Source: Pseudoalteromonas rubra
GTDB taxonomy: Bacteria; Pseudomonadota; Gammaproteobacteria; Enterobacterales; Alteromonadaceae
Direction of reading: 5' to 3'
NCBI RefSeq assembly: GCF_000238295.3
Contig: NZ_AHCD03000044.1
Location: forward strand, 62,001-126,000
Length of the DNA: 64,000 bases
The notes beneath the pieces were generated by a model. The model was not told where the DNA came from. It saw only the letters and a list, made by a program, of their open reading frames with translations, and ran no database searches. Position 1 is the stretch's first letter; each line of letters starts with the position of its first letter. The position numbers and the translations under genes were made by a program. Of the stretch, positions 51,740 through 61,525 are shown in pieces.

Positions 51740-53908
51740 TTACTTATCTGCATTGACCGGGAAGCCGCGATCTAACATCAGGGCTTCTACTGCCGCATCA
51801 CGACCACGGAACTTGCGGTACGCCTCTGCCGGGTCCATTGCGTTACGGACAGAGAACAGGTAGTTCACCAGGCGATCGGCAACTTCTTCGTCATAAAAGC
51901 CACCTGGCGCGCTGGCAAATGCCTGTGCAGCATCTGATGTCAGCACTTCGGCCCACAGATAGCCGTAATAGCCGGCTGAATAACCTTCACCGGAGAAAAC
52001 GTGACCAAAGTGTGTGGTGCGGTGACGCATGACGATCTCTGATGGCATACCAATGGCAGTCAGTTGAGATTTTTCAAATTCAACCGGGTCGCCAATCTGA
52101 GCTGGATTTGTGGTGTGGAACTTCATATCCATAATGGCTGATGCCAGGTATTCAGTGGTGGCGAAGCCCTGATTGAAGTTGGCTGCTTGCTTGATTTTAT
52201 TCACCAGTGCTTTCGGCATAGGTTGACCTGTTTCATGATGAACTAGGAAACGATTAATGACTTCATCGGTGACCAGCCAACGCTCCAGCAGCTGTGACTG
52301 GAATTCAGTGTAGTCACGTACGCCAGAGTTGGAACCTGGGTATTTCACTTTAGAAGACAGAGAATGCAATGCATGACCGAATTCATGGAAATAGGTTTCT
52401 GCATCGTTCCACGAGATCAGGCTGGCCTGTCCTGCTGGTGCTTTTACGAAGTTTGAGTTGTTCGAGCTTAATACGTTGGTTTTGCCATCAAAGGTGGTGT
52501 GGCCACGGTATGAAGTAGCCCATGCACCTGAGCGCTTACCCTGACGGGCAAACGGGTCTAAGTACCATAAGCCAATGTGCTCACCGCTGGTTTTATCGGT
52601 GACTTCCCATACGCGTACGTCTTCGTGGAAGACAGGCACTGAGCCTTCAGGGACTTCGGTAAACTCAAAGTTAAACAGGCGACCTGCGACGTAGAACATG
52701 GCGTCACGCAGTTTGTCCAGCTGGAGATACTGTTTAACTTCGTTAGAGTCCAGGTCGTATTTGGCTTTACGTACTTTTTCAGAGTAAAAGCGATAATCCC
52801 ATGGCTCAATCTTAATATTGGCCCCTTCTTTATCTGCCAGTGCCTGCATGTCTGCCACTTCTTCTTTTACGCGGGCAATTGCAGCTGGCCAGACTTTATC
52901 CATCAGCTCCATGGCATTCTTTGGATCTTTAGCCATGCGATCTTCAAGACGCCACTGGGCGTAGTTTTCATAACCCAGCAGTTGCACCCGCTCGTGACGC
53001 AATGTCAGGATTTCATTGATGATGGCTTTGTTGTTGTGCTCACCTGCGTTGTTACCACGGCTGTAGTAGTTCTGCCATACTTGCTTACGTAGCTCACGTT
53101 CAGTGGAGTACATCAGGAATGGGGCCATGGAAGAGCGGGTGTTGGTAACTGCATACATGCCTGGTTTGCCACGCTCCTCAGCCGCGGCAGCCGCAGAGGT
53201 AATGTAGGACTGAGGCAGACCAGAAAGCTGATCTTTGGTCAGGTATACGACATAGCCTTCTTCGTCGGCCAGTACATTATTGGCAAAGTCTGCGTGTAGC
53301 TTTGATAAAGCCAGGTTAATTTCGGCGTAACGTTCAGCGGCTTCACCTTCCAGTGTTGCACCGTTACGAGCAAAGCTGTTGTACTGTAGCCAGGTGATAC
53401 GCTGTTCTTCAGCACTCAGTTGCTTAAACTCCTGGCTGTCATACACTGTTTTAACGCGCTCAAATAACGCCTTGTTTTGCGTGATTTTAGAACGGTATTG
53501 AGCGTACTTTGCCATCAGGCCGCCCTGCATTTGGCGAAATTCAGGTGATGAATTGTTGGCGCTCCAGATACCAAAGTAGGTAAAAAGGCGATCCAGTGCC
53601 TGACCTGAACGCTCCATCGCAACGATAGTATTATCGAACGTCGCCGGAGCGGTGTTGTTTGCAATCAGGTCAATTTCGCTTAAATGGTCAGCCAGTGCGA
53701 TGTCCAGTGCAGGCTCAAGATCTTTCAGTTGTACTTTATCGAATTGAGGTACGCCTTGATAAGGACCAGTGAAAGGCTGTAACAGCGGGTTTTGGTATTG
53801 TTTTTCCGCAACGGTTGGCGTGGTTGTGCTGCTTTGCTGCGTGCTGCTACAGCCTGCCAGACCGATCGCAACGGCGGCGCTAAGTAGTGTTAGTTTGATT
53901 TTCAACAT
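51740..53908 (-). CDS. M3 family zinc metallopeptidase, lipoprotein (peptidyl-dipeptidase Dcp-like)
   Basis: 722 residues. Lipobox LAGC lies near residue 19 in LLSAAVAIGLAGCSST. The zinc motif HEFGH is at H508-H512 in AETYFHEFGHALHSLSS, with a further Glu ligand in the DYTEFQSQLLE stretch. Length and domain order match Dcp/oligopeptidase A proteins. Envelope-anchored copy that would trim peptides in the periplasm. Monocistronic with a strong terminator behind it. Confidence 0.95.
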   Translation of the reverse strand: MLKIKLTLLSAAVAIGLAGCSSTQQSSTTTPTVAEKQYQNPLLQPFTGPYQGVPQFDKVQLKDLEPALDIALADHLSEIDLIANNTAPATFDNTIVAMERSGQALDRLFTYFGIWSANNSSPEFRQMQGGLMAKYAQYRSKITQNKALFERVKTVYDSQEFKQLSAEEQRITWLQYNSFARNGATLEGEAAERYAEINLALSKLHADFANNVLADEEGYVVYLTKDQLSGLPQSYITSAAAAAEERGKPGMYAVTNTRSSMAPFLMYSTERELRKQVWQNYYSRGNNAGEHNNKAIINEILTLRHERVQLLGYENYAQWRLEDRMAKDPKNAMELMDKVWPAAIARVKEEVADMQALADKEGANIKIEPWDYRFYSEKVRKAKYDLDSNEVKQYLQLDKLRDAMFYVAGRLFNFEFTEVPEGSVPVFHEDVRVWEVTDKTSGEHIGLWYLDPFARQGKRSGAWATSYRGHTTFDGKTNVLSSNNSNFVKAPAGQASLISWNDAETYFHEFGHALHSLSSKVKYPGSNSGVRDYTEFQSQLLERWLVTDEVINRFLVHHETGQPMPKALVNKIKQAANFNQGFATTEYLASAIMDMKFHTTNPAQIGDPVEFEKSQLTAIGMPSEIVMRHRTTHFGHVFSGEGYSAGYYGYLWAEVLTSDAAQAFASAPGGFYDEEVADRLVNYLFSVRNAMDPAEAYRKFRGRDAAVEALMLDRGFPVNADK

Positions 53909-54079
53909 AGTTGGTTTTCGCTTGTTGGTATTTTATTGCCAAGCATACTAAAAGACAAATTCATGAAAGTGCAATCAGATCTCGATTAATCGCCAAAATC
54001 AAAGTGTAAATAGATATGAATGGTTAAGATCTGCGCTACACTAAGGGAGCTCAAAAACTTCCTTATTCTGGATCATTCA

Positions 54080-54649
54080 ATGGAAATCGGTATTTTTATT
54101 TACGATGGCGTTGAAGTCTTGGACTTTAGCGGCCCATTTGAAGTGTTCAGCACGGCTGCCCGTTTTGTTGACGAGCCCGTAAATGTAAGCCTGATTGCTC
54201 CCAGTCATGCACCCGTCAGTTGCCGTGGTGGCTTGTCTGTAAACCCGCATTACAGTATTCATGGTCATCCCAGATTTGATTTGTTGATTGTTGCTGGTGG
54301 ACAGCATCAGCAGGTACTCAGTAATACCTCAGTGTTAGCCTGGCTGGCTGAAACGGCGACTCATACCCGTCGTTGCGCATCTGTGTGCACCGGGGTCTTT
54401 TTGTTTGCTGAAGCTGGACTCATTGACGGTAAATCGGTGACCACTCATTGGGATGACCTGGCGCGGCTGCAAACCAGTTATCCGCACCTGAAAGTGTGTG
54501 AAGATAAACGGTTTGTAATGGATCAGAATTTTACCAGCTCGGCAGGGGTGTCAGCAGGTATCGACATGAGCCTTGAGCTGGTAAAGCTGCACTTTGGTAA
54601 ATCACTGGCGATTAAAACGGCCCGCCAAATGGATTATAACTGGCTCTAA
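54080..54649 (+). CDS. DJ-1/PfpI family protein
   Basis: 189 residues from ATG 54080; the open frame starts 20 codons earlier but without support. The fold has the nucleophile-elbow C103 in RCASVCTGVFLFAEAG and the HWDD loop nearby. It resembles the N-terminal half of GlxA regulators without the AraC domain, such as isonitrile hydratase-like or ThiJ-type proteins. Convergent with the LysR gene, overlapping by 4 bp. Confidence 0.85.
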   Translation: MEIGIFIYDGVEVLDFSGPFEVFSTAARFVDEPVNVSLIAPSHAPVSCRGGLSVNPHYSIHGHPRFDLLIVAGGQHQQVLSNTSVLAWLAETATHTRRCASVCTGVFLFAEAGLIDGKSVTTHWDDLARLQTSYPHLKVCEDKRFVMDQNFTSSAGVSAGIDMSLELVKLHFGKSLAIKTARQMDYNWL

Positions 54650-55521
54650 AGTGCCATTGATAAAGCGGTGTCGTAAATCCAGTGAATGACGGGTCCAGTG
54701 GCTTTGTCTCTACGCCTGACCAGGCCCATGTCTACGGTCAGAGAGCCGGGAATATGCCGGGTGGAAAGCGTGATAACTGCCTCGTTAAACCAATGAGATT
54801 TTACGACATGCTCAGGCACCAGTGCCCAGCCCACCCCTCTTAACACCAGGCCAGCGATATAGTAATAGCTGTCTACATGCCAGTGAAAAGAAGAAATCGC
54901 TTGAGACTGGCTGTTGCCAATACGGTCCCGGATCACTAGCTGCCGATGCTGATTTAATTGTTCTACGGTTGGCTGTGAGTGTGATGCCAGCGGGTGATCG
55001 GGGGCGACTATCAGACGCTGCTCAAAGCTGCCCAGCGGCGTAAAATCGAGACTTTGTGAAAGTGGCTTTTGGTGAAATAAAATGCCCAGATCGGCTTTTT
55101 GTTCATCAACCCAGCCAGCAATATCGTCCTGTGAGCCGTTTAATATAGACAGTTTCAGGAGAGGAAACTGATGTGACAGCTGCTCGAACAGAGTTTCAAA
55201 GGCATTGATGGGCACAGCCTCATCCATGGCGACGGTCAGAGATACTTCCTCACCGCAGCTCATAGACAGCGCTCTTGATTGTAACCTCTGGCATTGCATG
55301 AGCACAGCTTCTGCCTCTGCGAACAGGTCATGCCCGGCGGCATTTAACACTGGTAACCGGGCTGTGCGGTCAAATAACTCAAAACCCAGATCGGTTTCCA
55401 GGTTGGCAATGGCTGTGCTGACACGGGACTGGGCTTTACCCAGCTTGCGGGCGGCAGCAGAAAATGACCCCGTTCTGGCGGCAGTCACAAAGGCTTCCAG
55501 TTGATCGAGTGTCCAGTGCAT
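54646..55521 (-). CDS. LysR family transcriptional regulator
   Basis: 291 residues from ATG 55521 (GGAG 7 nt upstream). HTH: LDQLEAFVTAARTGSFSAAARKLGKAQSRVSTAIANLETDLG. Effector-domain ligand pocket follows. It is divergent from the MATE transporter gene, with a perfect palindrome in between, and probably controls it. Confidence 0.92.
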   Translation of the reverse strand: MHWTLDQLEAFVTAARTGSFSAAARKLGKAQSRVSTAIANLETDLGFELFDRTARLPVLNAAGHDLFAEAEAVLMQCQRLQSRALSMSCGEEVSLTVAMDEAVPINAFETLFEQLSHQFPLLKLSILNGSQDDIAGWVDEQKADLGILFHQKPLSQSLDFTPLGSFEQRLIVAPDHPLASHSQPTVEQLNQHRQLVIRDRIGNSQSQAISSFHWHVDSYYYIAGLVLRGVGWALVPEHVVKSHWFNEAVITLSTRHIPGSLTVDMGLVRRRDKATGPVIHWIYDTALSMAL

Positions 55522-55535
55522 AACAAACTCCAATG

Positions 55536-55552
55536 TATCCGAAAAGCGGATA
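55536..55552. promoter_or_regulatory. Candidate LysR operator (LysR/MATE intergenic)
   Basis: TATCCG-AAAAG-CGGATA, a perfect 6-bp inverted repeat with 5-bp spacer, directly beside the LysR start; a related half-site (CATCCGATAG) follows at 55568. Confidence 0.5.
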
Positions 55553-55619
55553 GTAACTAACTTTCTTTCATCCGATAGTTAAGCATAATAGCGGTTATTC
55601 GCAATGAGCGGGGAGTTTT

Positions 55620-57011
55620 ATGCAAACGCATGATGTTGAGCTGACTGAGCTCAGTCAAAATCAAAAAGATCCGACAGGCAAGCAGAGTGATTCGGTTACC
55701 AGAACATTTTGGCGTTACACCATACCGGCTGTTGCCGCCATGATGGTGAATGGGCTGTATCAGGTTGTTGATGGGGTCTTCGTTGGTCATTTTATCGGGG
55801 CAGATGGCCTGGCTGCGGTGAATATTGCCTGGCCTGTAGTAGGCCTGATAGCGGGCCTCGGTACTTTGGTAGGCATAGGTGCCGGGAGCCTGTTGTCTTT
55901 GTTTCGCGGTGCCAAAGACAGCGAACAGTCGCATGCTGTGCTGGCAACCAGTATCTGGTTGCTGCTGATACTGGCAATGACAACCAGTCTGGGTTTGTAT
56001 GCCAGTGGCAGTCTGTTGCTTGATTTGCAGGGAGCCAGCGGTGAGGTGCTGAGGTTTGGTTACAGCTATTTGTCGGTATTTGGCTGGGGAGCGTTAGCAA
56101 CTATGGCAGCAGGCGCGTTACCTATGTTGATCCGTAATGATGGCAGTCCGGGTGTGGCTACGCGGTTACTGATACTTGGGGCGCTGACCAATATTGTTCT
56201 CGATTATGTGTTTATCGTGTTGTTGCAATGGCAGCTTGCAGGTGCAGCCTGGGCCAGCGTGGTATCGCAATCCCTGGTGGGCATATTGGCACTGAGTTAT
56301 TTTTGCTCTTCAAAAGCGGGTATCGGACTGAGCTTAAGCAGGCTGACTTTTTCTCAGAAACTGGCGGGGCGCACCTTAGTTCAGGGCGCATCGGGGCTCG
56401 CAATGTTTTTGTACTTTGCATTTATTACTGCACTGCACAACAAGCAGCTACTGACTTATGGTGAGTCCTTGCACGTCGCAGCTTTTGCGCTCATCGGTTA
56501 TATTGGGGTAATTTATTACTTTTTCGCTGAAGGGGTTGCCAGTGGTATGCAGCCACCGGTGAGCTATTATTACGGTGCGGGGCAAATCGAGAAGATCCGT
56601 GCGACCCTTAAGCTGGCATGTCAGGTGAGCTTGTCAGTGGGTCTTGTGATTGTGCTGTGTCTGAACGTGTTTCCCGAAGCGATCGTGTCCTTCTTTACTC
56701 GGGATCAGGCACTGCTTAATGAGGCGCAACATGGTGCGCGTCTGCATTTGTCTATGGTGTTTCTGGATGGGTTTATTTTTCTTGCCGCCATGTATTATGT
56801 GGCATTGGATCAGGGAGGAAAATCTCTGCTGATCTCGCTGGGTAACATGGTCATTCAGGTGCCATTTTTATACTTGCTGCCATATCAGCTTGGGGTAGAT
56901 GGAGTATGGCTATCTGTGCCAGTGTCTAATCTGGTGCTAACCTTGATAGTGGCACCAGTGTTGTGGCGGGATTTATCGCGATTAAAACAAGCCGCAGAGG
57001 TCCGCGGTTAG
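55620..57011 (+). CDS. MATE family multidrug/metabolite exporter
   Basis: 463 residues with 12 TM helices. The motif MVNGLYQVVDGVFVGHFIGADGLAAVNIAWP is the N-terminal MATE signature and repeats in the second half. Exports cationic drugs or metabolites by Na+ or H+ antiport at the inner membrane. The ATG is preceded by GCGGGGAGTTTT. It is divergent from its likely LysR regulator. Confidence 0.93.
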   Translation: MQTHDVELTELSQNQKDPTGKQSDSVTRTFWRYTIPAVAAMMVNGLYQVVDGVFVGHFIGADGLAAVNIAWPVVGLIAGLGTLVGIGAGSLLSLFRGAKDSEQSHAVLATSIWLLLILAMTTSLGLYASGSLLLDLQGASGEVLRFGYSYLSVFGWGALATMAAGALPMLIRNDGSPGVATRLLILGALTNIVLDYVFIVLLQWQLAGAAWASVVSQSLVGILALSYFCSSKAGIGLSLSRLTFSQKLAGRTLVQGASGLAMFLYFAFITALHNKQLLTYGESLHVAAFALIGYIGVIYYFFAEGVASGMQPPVSYYYGAGQIEKIRATLKLACQVSLSVGLVIVLCLNVFPEAIVSFFTRDQALLNEAQHGARLHLSMVFLDGFIFLAAMYYVALDQGGKSLLISLGNMVIQVPFLYLLPYQLGVDGVWLSVPVSNLVLTLIVAPVLWRDLSRLKQAAEVRG

Positions 57012-57017
57012 TATTCT

Positions 57018-57045
57018 AAAAAAAGGGGGGATGGAAACCCCCTTT
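57018..57045. terminator. Bidirectional terminator between the MATE and FtsX-like genes
   Basis: GGGGG and CCCCC arms around ATGGAAA. On the minus strand a T-run follows (TTTTTTTAG), on the plus strand TTT. Confidence 0.7.
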
Positions 57046-57050
57046 ACACA

Positions 57051-59444
57051 TCATAACAACCGCTTGGTGGGAACATATTGGCGGGCTGTGATGAGGCTGA
57101 TAGCCACCAGAGTTATAATTACACCGGCGAAGCTTGCTACAATGAGTGTCAGACTGGGAGAAAATGCCATTAAGGAGTCGAACCAGGGCCAGCTCAAGCT
57201 TATCGCAATCACTGCAAGTGCAAGGCTGAGCAATGCGGGCTGCAAAAATGCTCGGATCCTTGCCAACAATACCTGACGACGTTTTGCTCCCAGCATCAAA
57301 TGAACTTTGACTACACCTTGCTGAAGATAAGCTGCGTAGCTTTGCAGGCTGTATATGCCATAGGTGGTAATGATTAGGATCAGCAGATTGACAACGACCA
57401 ACAGCCAGGTTGTGATACGCCGATACTGATGGGCATGGGCGACTTCCTCTGCCAATGCGCGCCACTGAGTCAGGACAAATTGTGGATGCTGTTGTTTTAA
57501 CCGCGTACTGAGTTGTGTTTTGCTCAGAGTCACCCCAGGTGCGAGTTTAACCAGCAGGTAAGTCGCTGAGCCAAAGTTCGGCAGGTAAAAGCGTGCCGGA
57601 GGAATGGGTTTACCTGGCAGTTGCAGGTCGTCGATGACCGCGATGATACGTTGTGCTTTTACCCCATCAATATTCAGCGTTTTATCCAGCACCTCACCGC
57701 CTAGCTGACGGGCGAATGTACGATTGACGATCACCACAGGACGTTGTTCCTCAATGTCCTGTGCGGTGAAGGTCCGCCCTGCAATAAGACGTTGTGCCAG
57801 TACCGAAAAGTAGTCTTGATCCACATTGCGATGAAATGGCAGATAGCGGGTATCGTTCCACGATGCGGTGACATTGAACTGAAAGTCATCTTTAAGCGGA
57901 GTACGGGCGAAACTGGCTGCTATTACACCTGGCTCTTGCAGCAAAGACTGTTTAAACGCTTTAGCCATTGGCGCATAAGCTGGCCAGCCCTGCCAGTCAA
58001 GCGTTGCAACATTGAACTCCAGTTCATAGATTTGTTGGGTATCGAAACCCAGCGGGTGAGTCAGCTGCTTCAGGTTGTCCCAAACAAGCTGAGTACAAGC
58101 CAAAATGGCCAGGGAAACCAATAATACCTGAGAGGCAACGAAGCGCCTGATGGTTGTCTGCGATAGTTGCGCAGCCTGACCTTTGCCGCTGCGCTTGAGA
58201 CTGCTCAGCAACTTTTCTGGCTGGCAATGTTTGTGGCTTAAGATCATGAACAAAGCCAGGATTACACCCCCCAGCAGGCATGCCAGCGATACGATCTGCC
58301 AGTTAACGGTTAGTTGTGCACTTTGATAAATGAACTGTGATATCCATGTGTTGCTGTAGTTTAGTGCCAGATGCGTTAGTCCGAGGGCGAATGCCAGTGC
58401 TGGGACTATTAATAAAGTCAGCTGACACAGCAAGGTATTGCGCAAAGTTGTGTATTTTGCACCAACCACAGATCGCACAGCCAGCTGATGTCGGCTTTGC
58501 AGCAACTGGAGTAAAAACATTTGCGCCAGATTCAGACTAGCTAGCAACAATAACGCCAGCGTGCAGGTAAAGACAATAACAATAACCGGATGATCACCAC
58601 GCAATGCCTTGGTCAGAGGATGTCCGGTCAAACGGGTTTGCCAGTCTCTGAGTTGCGCTGGTGCATGCAAGGCTGCTGATTCATTGGCTCTCGCTTGTAA
58701 GTCCGCAAGTTGTGCTTGAGGTGTCGGTGTGCGTAGCAGGACGCGAATGTGTGGATCGGGGCTTTGCCAGTAGCCTTTATATTCAGAGTTGTTGAAACGC
58801 AAGGGCAGCCAGAGCTCTGGCTGCCAGCCGGGTTTTAATAGCTCAGGTGGATGATAATCTGGACTAACTACTCCTTGGATAGGGTGGCGTACCCCATTGA
58901 TATTAACATGGTATTTTAAAATATCTGGTGTGCCACCGAATGCGCTTTGCCACAGCGTATGGCTGATCACCGCACCGTGTGGTTGAGTGTCTGGTGCGGT
59001 TAAAAACGCATTACTATGGCCATGAATGAATTCAGCCCCCAGCATAGTTTGCCAGTCGCCACTGACATACGCGGTGTTTATTTTTTCCTGATAGAGGGTG
59101 TCCAGGAGGACCTCTTCGGCATAGTAGAGGGTCAGTAATGTGTGTTTACCCGGTGCTGATAACAGCTCAGTGAGTGCCGGGTAAGGCCAGCCCTGATCTG
59201 TCAGCTCTGAGGTACTCCCCTGACGGTGATGATCCAGCAGGTGGAGGTGCTGTGGCTGAGGGTAGGGAAGTGGCTTAAACCAGATGTGGTAAAGTACAGT
59301 AGCAACACAGAGTACGGCACTGAGTGTCAGTGTCAGCAGGACAAGCATGCTCAATGCCCAGCGCGGTTGCCTGTGCAATTGCAGAAGTGCTGGCTGTAAA
59401 CAGGTGAACCAGATAAAGTCGCGATAGCGCTGTGACATGGTCAA
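57051..59444 (-). CDS. Orphan FtsX/MacB-like ABC transporter permease
   Basis: 797 residues with two permease halves. Each has a TM helix, an external MacB_PCD-like domain and the FtsX helices (for instance LLALLLLASLNLAQMFLLQLLQSR and the C-terminal GVIITLVAISLITA). An N-terminal ADOP-type start (RYRDFIWFTCLQPALLQLHRQPRWALSMLVLL) is typical of duplicated orphan permeases of this group. No ATPase gene is adjacent, so its partner must be elsewhere. Ends in a bidirectional terminator. Confidence 0.85.
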   Translation of the reverse strand: MTMSQRYRDFIWFTCLQPALLQLHRQPRWALSMLVLLTLTLSAVLCVATVLYHIWFKPLPYPQPQHLHLLDHHRQGSTSELTDQGWPYPALTELLSAPGKHTLLTLYYAEEVLLDTLYQEKINTAYVSGDWQTMLGAEFIHGHSNAFLTAPDTQPHGAVISHTLWQSAFGGTPDILKYHVNINGVRHPIQGVVSPDYHPPELLKPGWQPELWLPLRFNNSEYKGYWQSPDPHIRVLLRTPTPQAQLADLQARANESAALHAPAQLRDWQTRLTGHPLTKALRGDHPVIVIVFTCTLALLLLASLNLAQMFLLQLLQSRHQLAVRSVVGAKYTTLRNTLLCQLTLLIVPALAFALGLTHLALNYSNTWISQFIYQSAQLTVNWQIVSLACLLGGVILALFMILSHKHCQPEKLLSSLKRSGKGQAAQLSQTTIRRFVASQVLLVSLAILACTQLVWDNLKQLTHPLGFDTQQIYELEFNVATLDWQGWPAYAPMAKAFKQSLLQEPGVIAASFARTPLKDDFQFNVTASWNDTRYLPFHRNVDQDYFSVLAQRLIAGRTFTAQDIEEQRPVVIVNRTFARQLGGEVLDKTLNIDGVKAQRIIAVIDDLQLPGKPIPPARFYLPNFGSATYLLVKLAPGVTLSKTQLSTRLKQQHPQFVLTQWRALAEEVAHAHQYRRITTWLLVVVNLLILIITTYGIYSLQSYAAYLQQGVVKVHLMLGAKRRQVLLARIRAFLQPALLSLALAVIAISLSWPWFDSLMAFSPSLTLIVASFAGVIITLVAISLITARQYVPTKRLL

Positions 59445-59614
59445 TATCCCTTGAACGGTCGGTGATCAGGATTTAGTCTACAGCAAAGAATGAACCAGAA
59501 AAATTGTATAGTGATAACAATTGGTTATATATTTCATGCTGATATCAATTGCAAAAGCGGACCAAAAGTCCGGAATTGCCATGTTGCCATTGCTCAATCA
59601 GGCAGGGAGAAACC

Positions 59615-60727
59615 GTGAAAATACATAAATTACGTGCTGTACTGCTACCTATGGTGATGGCCCTGACAGCGGCTTGTCAAAGCACGCTAAGCGAGCGTCA
59701 TTTGACACAGTTTAAGCCGGGCGCAGAGCAGGCTTGTTATGACAGGGACACACAGCCTTATACGTTTGTGGTGGATGCCCATGCTCATTTTCGCCCTTTC
59801 GGTGGTGAGGCGGTTCCTTACCCTGAACTCATAGGCTATTTTCAGCCTGCTGGTGTTTTATTTGTCAATGCCTTTGGCATCGGACAAATGTTCAGCGCGC
59901 AAAGTGGTTGTCAGCGCTTTTCAGTGTGTCCGACAGGTGAAATTAAGCCGACCATCAGAAACGATATTATCAATGCATCCAATGCGCTATTGCACCCAAA
60001 TACAGATGTTCATCTGACCCTGTCAATGAGCTTTGCCGACCTCAGTGAGCCGCAGTATGTCGCGCAAAAAATGGCATTACTGGACGATGAATTTGGACCT
60101 GCATTTACCTGGATGGGAGAGGTGAATCTGGTGAAGCAGGCATTGTTTGCGCATACGCACCGGGCAACGCCGCCGCAGCGAATCGATGACTGGGCGCCGT
60201 TTATGGCCCGGCTTAGAGCGCCTGAAGGCGGCAGGGCACCCATGCCTTTGTCCATTCATGCTGATATCGGCTCAGATCAGGCGCCAACCAAGTATTTGCA
60301 TCTGATGGAAAGTGTGCTGGCCCGTTACCCGGAAAACCCGATTGTTTGGGTCCATATGGGGTTGTCACGGGAGCAAACTAAGCTGGATCCACAGCTGCAT
60401 ATCGCGATTTTATCGCGTCTGCTGGATACCTATCCTAACCTGATGCTGGATATTTCCTGGCGGGTTTTATATGAGGCGTATTTTCGTCATGCGGCAATAC
60501 GAGAGCAGTATGTGGCTTTTTTTAATCGTTATCCAAAACGTATTCTAACCGGCAGTGATTTTGTGGCAGCAAAAGGCTACCAACAAAGGGATTACAAGCG
60601 TGAAGTTGAGGTCAACAGCCGCATTAATCAATATTTGGATGACGAGGCATTTCGATATATCGCACTGGGGCAAAACTACTTTGATTTAATGAAGCTGGAC
60701 TATCAGGCCCCTGAGGTATGCAGATAA
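59615..60727 (+). CDS. Amidohydrolase-like lipoprotein
   Basis: 370 residues from GTG 59615, preceded by AGGGAGAAACC. Lipobox LTAAC is near residue 21. VVDAHAHFRP gives the HxH metal motif, LSIHADIGSDQAP and WVHMGLSREQTKL further ligands, and LTGSDFVAA the C-terminal Asp. It resembles the amidohydrolase/TIM-barrel group (PHP- or 2-pyrone-dicarboxylate-lactonase-like). Envelope-anchored, substrate unknown. Monocistronic. Confidence 0.85.
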   Translation: MKIHKLRAVLLPMVMALTAACQSTLSERHLTQFKPGAEQACYDRDTQPYTFVVDAHAHFRPFGGEAVPYPELIGYFQPAGVLFVNAFGIGQMFSAQSGCQRFSVCPTGEIKPTIRNDIINASNALLHPNTDVHLTLSMSFADLSEPQYVAQKMALLDDEFGPAFTWMGEVNLVKQALFAHTHRATPPQRIDDWAPFMARLRAPEGGRAPMPLSIHADIGSDQAPTKYLHLMESVLARYPENPIVWVHMGLSREQTKLDPQLHIAILSRLLDTYPNLMLDISWRVLYEAYFRHAAIREQYVAFFNRYPKRILTGSDFVAAKGYQQRDYKREVEVNSRINQYLDDEAFRYIALGQNYFDLMKLDYQAPEVCR

Positions 60728-60787
60728 ATTAACGGAATACTGACAGACCTTACAGAGCAATCCCTGCTGCCGCCATGTTGCGGTAAG

Positions 60788-61414
60788 TCATAAACGCATG
60801 GCAGGCTTTATTATTTTTGCTTTTTGTTGTTGATACACCAGTTGTTCTTCATGCGCATCAAGTGCTTGTTGGTACTCCTGTGCTGAGATTTCTCTGAGCT
60901 GAAAGCGACGCTCTAAAATCAGCACTTGCTGGATGTAACGCATACTGGCGATAAAGGCCTGAGGGGCAACCTGCTTTGAGCGCTGCAATGTGATCAGGTG
61001 CTCGTTCAGCTCACTTAACCCTTCCTGTGACAAGTTTTTACTGATCAAATTCTGAGTGAGCATATTATCCAGGTAGTGCGGGTAAACGAGTGGATTGCGG
61101 GCAAAAAAGTCGCCCTGTTTACCAAATTGTTCAGGGTTTTCCTGGTAAATTTCATTGAGTTTGACGCTGTAGTCCAGGCTTTCCTCAACCACCGCTTCGG
61201 CGGCATAAAGTACCTTAATTAAGTCTTTGATTTCTTTTTTGTCTGCATCGTAGTTGCTGATCGCTATTGCCAGCAGTACACCGACTAAGGTGGCAACCAG
61301 GGTCAGAATAAAATTACAGGCTACTTCGTAACGGAGCGTAAAAGCTTTGAATGAGGGGGTAAACAGTAAAGCGCTGAGCGCCAGCAGTGCAATGGTGAGT
61401 ATGATGTACAGCAT
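60788..61414 (-). CDS. Hypothetical membrane protein with coiled coil
   Basis: 208 residues. Two TM helices (LYIILTIALLALSALLFT and FILTLVATLVGVLLAIAIS) are followed by a long helical, charged region with Glu/Gln/Lys heptads that is likely coiled coil. No family is recognised. Monocistronic. Confidence 0.6.
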   Translation of the reverse strand: MLYIILTIALLALSALLFTPSFKAFTLRYEVACNFILTLVATLVGVLLAIAISNYDADKKEIKDLIKVLYAAEAVVEESLDYSVKLNEIYQENPEQFGKQGDFFARNPLVYPHYLDNMLTQNLISKNLSQEGLSELNEHLITLQRSKQVAPQAFIASMRYIQQVLILERRFQLREISAQEYQQALDAHEEQLVYQQQKAKIIKPAMRL

Positions 61415-61525
61415 GATCGGGTATTCTTTATTGTTATATACCTAAGGTATTGATTTTGTGGTTATCATGCAACTAAAAAGTGAAAAGAGGGTGAAGCTGG
61501 CTTGCTGCTTCACCCAGGTTTGAAC

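Noticed and set aside
55551..55566. Copy of the 19-bp element near 55556 (TAGTAACTAAC)
   Set aside because: Has no GATC at the needed position; likely part of the LysR/MATE promoter instead.
57016..57465. Minus-strand 149-codon frame inside the FtsX-like gene
   Set aside because: Shadow of the permease in another frame with no domain pattern.
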